Source: Lysobacteraceae bacterium
GTDB taxonomy: Bacteria > Pseudomonadota > Gammaproteobacteria > Xanthomonadales > Xanthomonadaceae
Assembly (NCBI GenBank): GCA_017990865.1
Contig: JAGNNB010000077.1
Span: 1-9,944, forward strand
Direction: 5' to 3'
DNA: 9,944 nt
The notes under the pieces were generated by a model. The model was not told where the DNA came from and made no database searches. It worked only from the letters and a program-made list of their open reading frames with translations. This document shows positions 6,932 through 9,944 of the stretch, one piece after another; the first letter of the stretch is position 1, and every line of letters starts with the position of its first letter. The translations under genes were made by a program, and so were the position numbers.

Positions 6932-8695
6932 GTCGTAGCCGTGCACCGGCAGCACCAGGACATCGCCGTCGCGCGCCCACATCAAGGCATCGCGCACGGC
7001 GTCCACTTCGTTCAAGCGCACCGTGATCGCTTCGTCGTCCAAACCATGCCGATGCAGTTCGTCGCGCAGCAGCGCGGCCACTTCGCCCGGCGCGCGGCCG
7101 CGCATATAACCCTCGATGTCCTTGAGCACGATGCGATCCGGTCGGAACCGCATCGCGGTCGCGGCCAGCGCGCGAATATCCGCATCCTCGCGATTGCCGG
7201 CCTGCCCCAGCAGCAAGGCCATGCGATGGTCGCCGCGCAGCGTTCGCGCGATGTCGAGCAAACCGCTCAATCCTTCGGGGTTATGAGCGTAATCCAGCAA
7301 TGCTTCGACTTCACCCAACCGCCAGCGCTGCAAACGCCCCGGGTTGTCGCCGTGATCCGTGCCGAAGCGCGTCAGCGTGGCGCGGATCGTCTCCGCCGGC
7401 ACGCCGAGCGCATGCGCGGCGAGCGCGGCGCCCGCGAGATTGCTGAGGTTGTAACGCGCGCGACCGCCGAGCGACAGCGGCATCGCCGAGGCATCGCCGA
7501 GATCGGTCGCGATCCCGGCGTCGCGCAGAATCAAGCGACCATCGATGAGGCCGCAGACCGGCACGCCGACTTCCAACGCGCGAACGAGTACCGCCTCGCG
7601 TTCTTCGGCGCGCGTCTCGTCTTCGCGCGACGCATCGAGATGGAACCAGGCGATGCGCGCGAAATCGGGCGCGGGCATCGACAAGGCCTGCGAGCGCAGC
7701 AGCGGATCGTCGGCATTGAGTACCAACGTACCGCGCTCGGCCACCGCGCGTGCGACGGTCAGTTTGACCGCCGCCACGTCTTCGACCGTGTGAATGCCGT
7801 ATTCGCCGAAATGATCGGCGCTGACGTTCGTGACCAGCGCAACGTCGGCTTCGGTCAAGGCCAAGCCGCGACGCAGCATGCCGCCGCGCGCGGTTTCCAG
7901 CACCGCTGCGTCCACGTCGTCGCGGCGCAGCACCTGCCGCGCGCCGGAGGGGCCTGAGTAATCGCCGCTTTCCAAACGCTCCAGCGCCATGTCTTCGCCG
8001 CCCACGAACAGCCCATCGGTGCAGGAATGCGCGGTACGCAAACCGTGCGCGCGCAGCATCGCCGCGATCAAGCGCACGCTGGTGGTTTTGCCGTTGGAGC
8101 CGGTGACCAGTGCGGTGGGAATGCGGCCCAGCGCCGGCCACGGCACCTCTTCGATCGACGGCAAGTCGTCGAGGAGCCAAGTGCGACCGCGCACGCCGAG
8201 ACCGATGCTCAAAGCGTCGTCGTCGAACAGCGTCGGCAGCCCGCACGCATGCGCTGCGCGCATCAGCGCGAGCGCGTCCGGTCGGGCTTCCGCATCGGCG
8301 AAGCGCTGCAGCGTCTGTGCGGCCGACGCGGCGTCCCACACCGCCGGATGTCCCGGCGCATGAAAACGCCCCTCGGCATCGCCCGTATCGACCGCGGTGC
8401 ACCACGCCCACTCGTCGACTTCGGTGGCGGCGTACAACCGATCGTCCGGCGCCGAAAACGCCAACGACGCGCCGCTGCGGTGCGCGCGGATCGCGATCGT
8501 CGGTTCGGGCCACGCCAACGCGGCGCACATCGCACGAATGCGTTCGGCCCAGGCCGCATGCGCGTCGGCGTCGCGCGCACGCGGGCCGAGCGTCTCCAAC
8601 GCCGCGCCCGGATGGACGAAGTACAGATTCGGGCCGGTGAGACGTCGCGAATCCTCGAACGGCGGCTCCGGAGCGGAGATCGGTGTCTGCTGCAC
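6851..8695 (-). CDS. CphA-like Mur ligase lacking the ATP-grasp module
   Basis: Encodes a 614-residue protein of the Mur-ligase superfamily, closest in style to the C-terminal half of cyanophycin synthetase. The GTG at 8695 is the probable start; it lies eight bases after the cphA stop, with only a weak GAGCGG upstream, so translation is probably coupled. Residues 199-205 are the ATP-binding loop GSNGKTT. CphA-like motifs follow: TDGLFVGGED, VLETARGGMLRRG, VTNVSADHFGEYGIHTVED, NADDP and D468-Y-A-H-N-P (LLDYAHNPEGLSGLL). The first 190 residues resemble the CphA edges rather than its ATP-grasp core: RRLTGPNLYF near the start, then GLPTLFDDDALSIGLGVRGR directly before the Mur module. CphA normally has about 250 ATP-grasp residues there. 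The likely activity is ATP-dependent addition of an amino acid to a peptide or cyanophycin-like chain; substrate unknown. Its 3' tail is duplicated downstream. Confidence 0.85.
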   Translation of the reverse strand: MQQTPISAPEPPFEDSRRLTGPNLYFVHPGAALETLGPRARDADAHAAWAERIRAMCAALAWPEPTIAIRAHRSGASLAFSAPDDRLYAATEVDEWAWCTAVDTGDAEGRFHAPGHPAVWDAASAAQTLQRFADAEARPDALALMRAAHACGLPTLFDDDALSIGLGVRGRTWLLDDLPSIEEVPWPALGRIPTALVTGSNGKTTSVRLIAAMLRAHGLRTAHSCTDGLFVGGEDMALERLESGDYSGPSGARQVLRRDDVDAAVLETARGGMLRRGLALTEADVALVTNVSADHFGEYGIHTVEDVAAVKLTVARAVAERGTLVLNADDPLLRSQALSMPAPDFARIAWFHLDASREDETRAEEREAVLVRALEVGVPVCGLIDGRLILRDAGIATDLGDASAMPLSLGGRARYNLSNLAGAALAAHALGVPAETIRATLTRFGTDHGDNPGRLQRWRLGEVEALLDYAHNPEGLSGLLDIARTLRGDHRMALLLGQAGNREDADIRALAATAMRFRPDRIVLKDIEGYMRGRAPGEVAALLRDELHRHGLDDEAITVRLNEVDAVRDALMWARDGDVLVLPVHGYDARDAVAALLDGLRSDGWRPGDPLPVE

Positions 8696-8703
8696 GGAAC
8701 CGC

Positions 8704-9944
8704 TCAGTCGTCGCTCTCCCGCGAGATGAAGATGCCGCGCTCATCGCGACTCACGCCGTCCCATTGCTCGGGCGAGAACGCGGGCTCCGCGGACGCCGGT
8801 TCGTTCGCCGCCAGCGGCGCGGCGGGCATCGGCACGGGTTTCTCCGGTGCGCCTTCGGGTTTGAACTTGATCACCTGCTTCCACGAACGCACCAACGCAT
8901 CGGCGAAGATCAGCAGCAGATCACCCGGGCGCGACATGCGCAGGCCGGCGTCGATCGCTTCATGCTCGTCGGGGATGATCGAGATAGCGTCGTCGCGCAC
9001 GCCCGCTTCGCGCAACGTCGCCGCGATCAGCTTCGGCACTTCTTCGCCATCTCGGCCGCGCAGGCCGTCGTCGCGGCGACAGATGTAGTGATCGAATTCG
9101 CCGGACGCCGCCGCGAGCGCGATTTCGCGCAGATCTTCGTCGCGGCGATCGCCGGGACCGGCGACGACCACGATACGACGGCCGGCGACATCCAAACGCT
9201 TCGCCAGATCCGCCATCACGCCGACCGCATGCGCATTGTGACCGTAGTCGAACAGCACCTTGAACGGATGTTCGTTGAACACGTTCATGCGGCCCGGCGC
9301 CTGGAAGAACGTGCTGTCGAACGTACGCAGGCCCTGACGGATCGCATCGAGCTTGAAGCCGAGCGAAAAGGCCATCGCCGCCGCGAACATCGCGTTCTGC
9401 ACGTTGTGCATCGCCTTGCCTTCCAGCGTGGCCGGAATCAAATGCGTCCACAGCAACGGGATATGGCTGCCTTTGTCGTATAGCGTGATCATCTGGCCGT
9501 TGATGCCGGCTTCGAGCGCGCAAGCGCGCCCGCCCGCGCGGATATGCTCGCGCACGAGGCCATGCGAGGGATTCATCGTTACATAGCAGATGACTTTGGC
9601 GTCGGTGTAGCCGCCCATCTTCAGCACGTTCGGATCGTCGGCATTGAGCACCGCGCAATCGCGCGCGACTTCCACCACGATCCGCTTCACCTCGCTCAAT
9701 TGTTCGAGCGTGTCGATGCCTTTCATGCCCAGATGGTCGCTCTGCACATTCAGCACCGCGCCCACATCGACTTCGCGCACGCCCATGCCGGCGCGCAACA
9801 GGCCGCCGCGCGCGGTTTCCAGCACCGCGAAATCGATCTGCGGATCGGCCAGCACCATCCGCGCCGACACCGGCCCGGTCATATCGCCTTCCACCGTGCG
9901 CTGACCGTCTATGTAGACGCCGTCGGTCGAGGTGAGGCCCGGCG
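8704..9944 (-). CDS. cphA: Cyanophycin synthetase, C-terminal part (gene runs off window)
   Basis: The visible 412 residues are the Mur-ligase half of CphA, which makes multi-L-arginyl-poly-L-aspartate granules from Asp, Arg and ATP, a nitrogen and carbon store. The frame is open to the window edge and begins PGLTSTDGVYIDGQRTVEGD. It continues with the family hallmarks GPVSARMVL, FAVLETARGGLLRAG, NADDPNV, LFDYGHNAHAVGVM, AGPGDRRDEDLRE and a HEAI...RPGDLLLIFAD segment. The ATP-grasp module, the Mur P-loop and the start codon lie outside. After VIKFKPEG there is a Pro/Ala-rich extension of about 55 residues ending DERGIFISRESDD. It is first of two genes in a minus-strand operon, with the CphA-like Mur ligase eight bases downstream. 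Start, promoter and any cyanophycinase are not visible. Confidence 0.93.
   Translation of the reverse strand, partial: PGLTSTDGVYIDGQRTVEGDMTGPVSARMVLADPQIDFAVLETARGGLLRAGMGVREVDVGAVLNVQSDHLGMKGIDTLEQLSEVKRIVVEVARDCAVLNADDPNVLKMGGYTDAKVICYVTMNPSHGLVREHIRAGGRACALEAGINGQMITLYDKGSHIPLLWTHLIPATLEGKAMHNVQNAMFAAAMAFSLGFKLDAIRQGLRTFDSTFFQAPGRMNVFNEHPFKVLFDYGHNAHAVGVMADLAKRLDVAGRRIVVVAGPGDRRDEDLREIALAAASGEFDHYICRRDDGLRGRDGEEVPKLIAATLREAGVRDDAISIIPDEHEAIDAGLRMSRPGDLLLIFADALVRSWKQVIKFKPEGAPEKPVPMPAAPLAANEPASAEPAFSPEQWDGVSRDERGIFISRESDD

Noticed and set aside
6577..6963. 128-codon minus-strand frame spanning both direct repeats
   Set aside because: Only its last codons match the Mur-ligase tail; the rest is read out of frame through the REP palindrome and the live gene, so it is a ghost plus chance open frame.
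7311..8744. 477-codon alternative frame across the Mur-ligase gene
   Set aside because: Arg/Ala-rich out-of-frame shadow; the GSNGKTT and DYAHNP motifs are in the other frame.

Overview
The window looks like a chromosomal segment from a high-GC gammaproteobacterium, most likely a member of the Lysobacteraceae/Xanthomonadales. The reasons are an RNase E catalytic half very close to the enterobacterial one fused to a long Q/R/P/A-rich tail, a GacA/UvrY-type regulator, a cyanophycin synthetase gene, and REP-like intergenic palindromes beginning TTGTGGGAGCG. The genus assignment is inference from sequence style; no rRNA or other marker is present.

Layout. Positions 1-550 are the 5' side and long leader of rne. 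They may include the first codons of a divergent gene (1-38, minus strand; rluC by known synteny) and hold a hairpin that buries the rne Shine-Dalgarno. rne (551-4096, +) encodes RNase E, the scaffold of the RNA degradosome. It ends at a strong 12+6 bp hairpin that it may share with the convergent response-regulator gene gacA/uvrY (4230-4877, -). The 520-bp gap 4878-5397 has no convincing gene. It contains a GacA-box-like inverted repeat upstream of gacA, a second hairpin and a probable dispersed-repeat-like stretch. An exported M28-family zinc aminopeptidase follows (5398-6375, +).

The 475-bp gap 6376-6850 is structured. A segment of about 227 bp, made of an intergenic REP-like palindrome plus the last 26 or so codons of the neighbouring Mur ligase gene, is present twice in direct orientation with a 274-bp period (about 91% identity, counted by eye, no gaps). 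The second copy ends inside the live gene, so the first copy carries a ghost of that gene's 3' end.

The right part is a minus-strand operon. The 3' portion of cphA (cyanophycin synthetase, 8704 to beyond the window edge) is followed after 8 bp by a 614-residue CphA-like protein (6851-8695). This protein keeps a Mur-ligase module but appears to lack the ATP-grasp module. The pair suggests synthesis or modification of an Asp/Arg-type storage polypeptide.

Functionally there are three themes: RNA decay (rne), post-transcriptional and secondary-metabolism control (GacA), and nitrogen storage (the cphA pair). Nothing here is a clear mobile element, CRISPR array or defence system. The points most worth following are the ATP-grasp-less CphA paralogue, the duplicated REP plus gene-tail segment, the sequestered rne ribosome-binding site and the GacA-box-like dyad.
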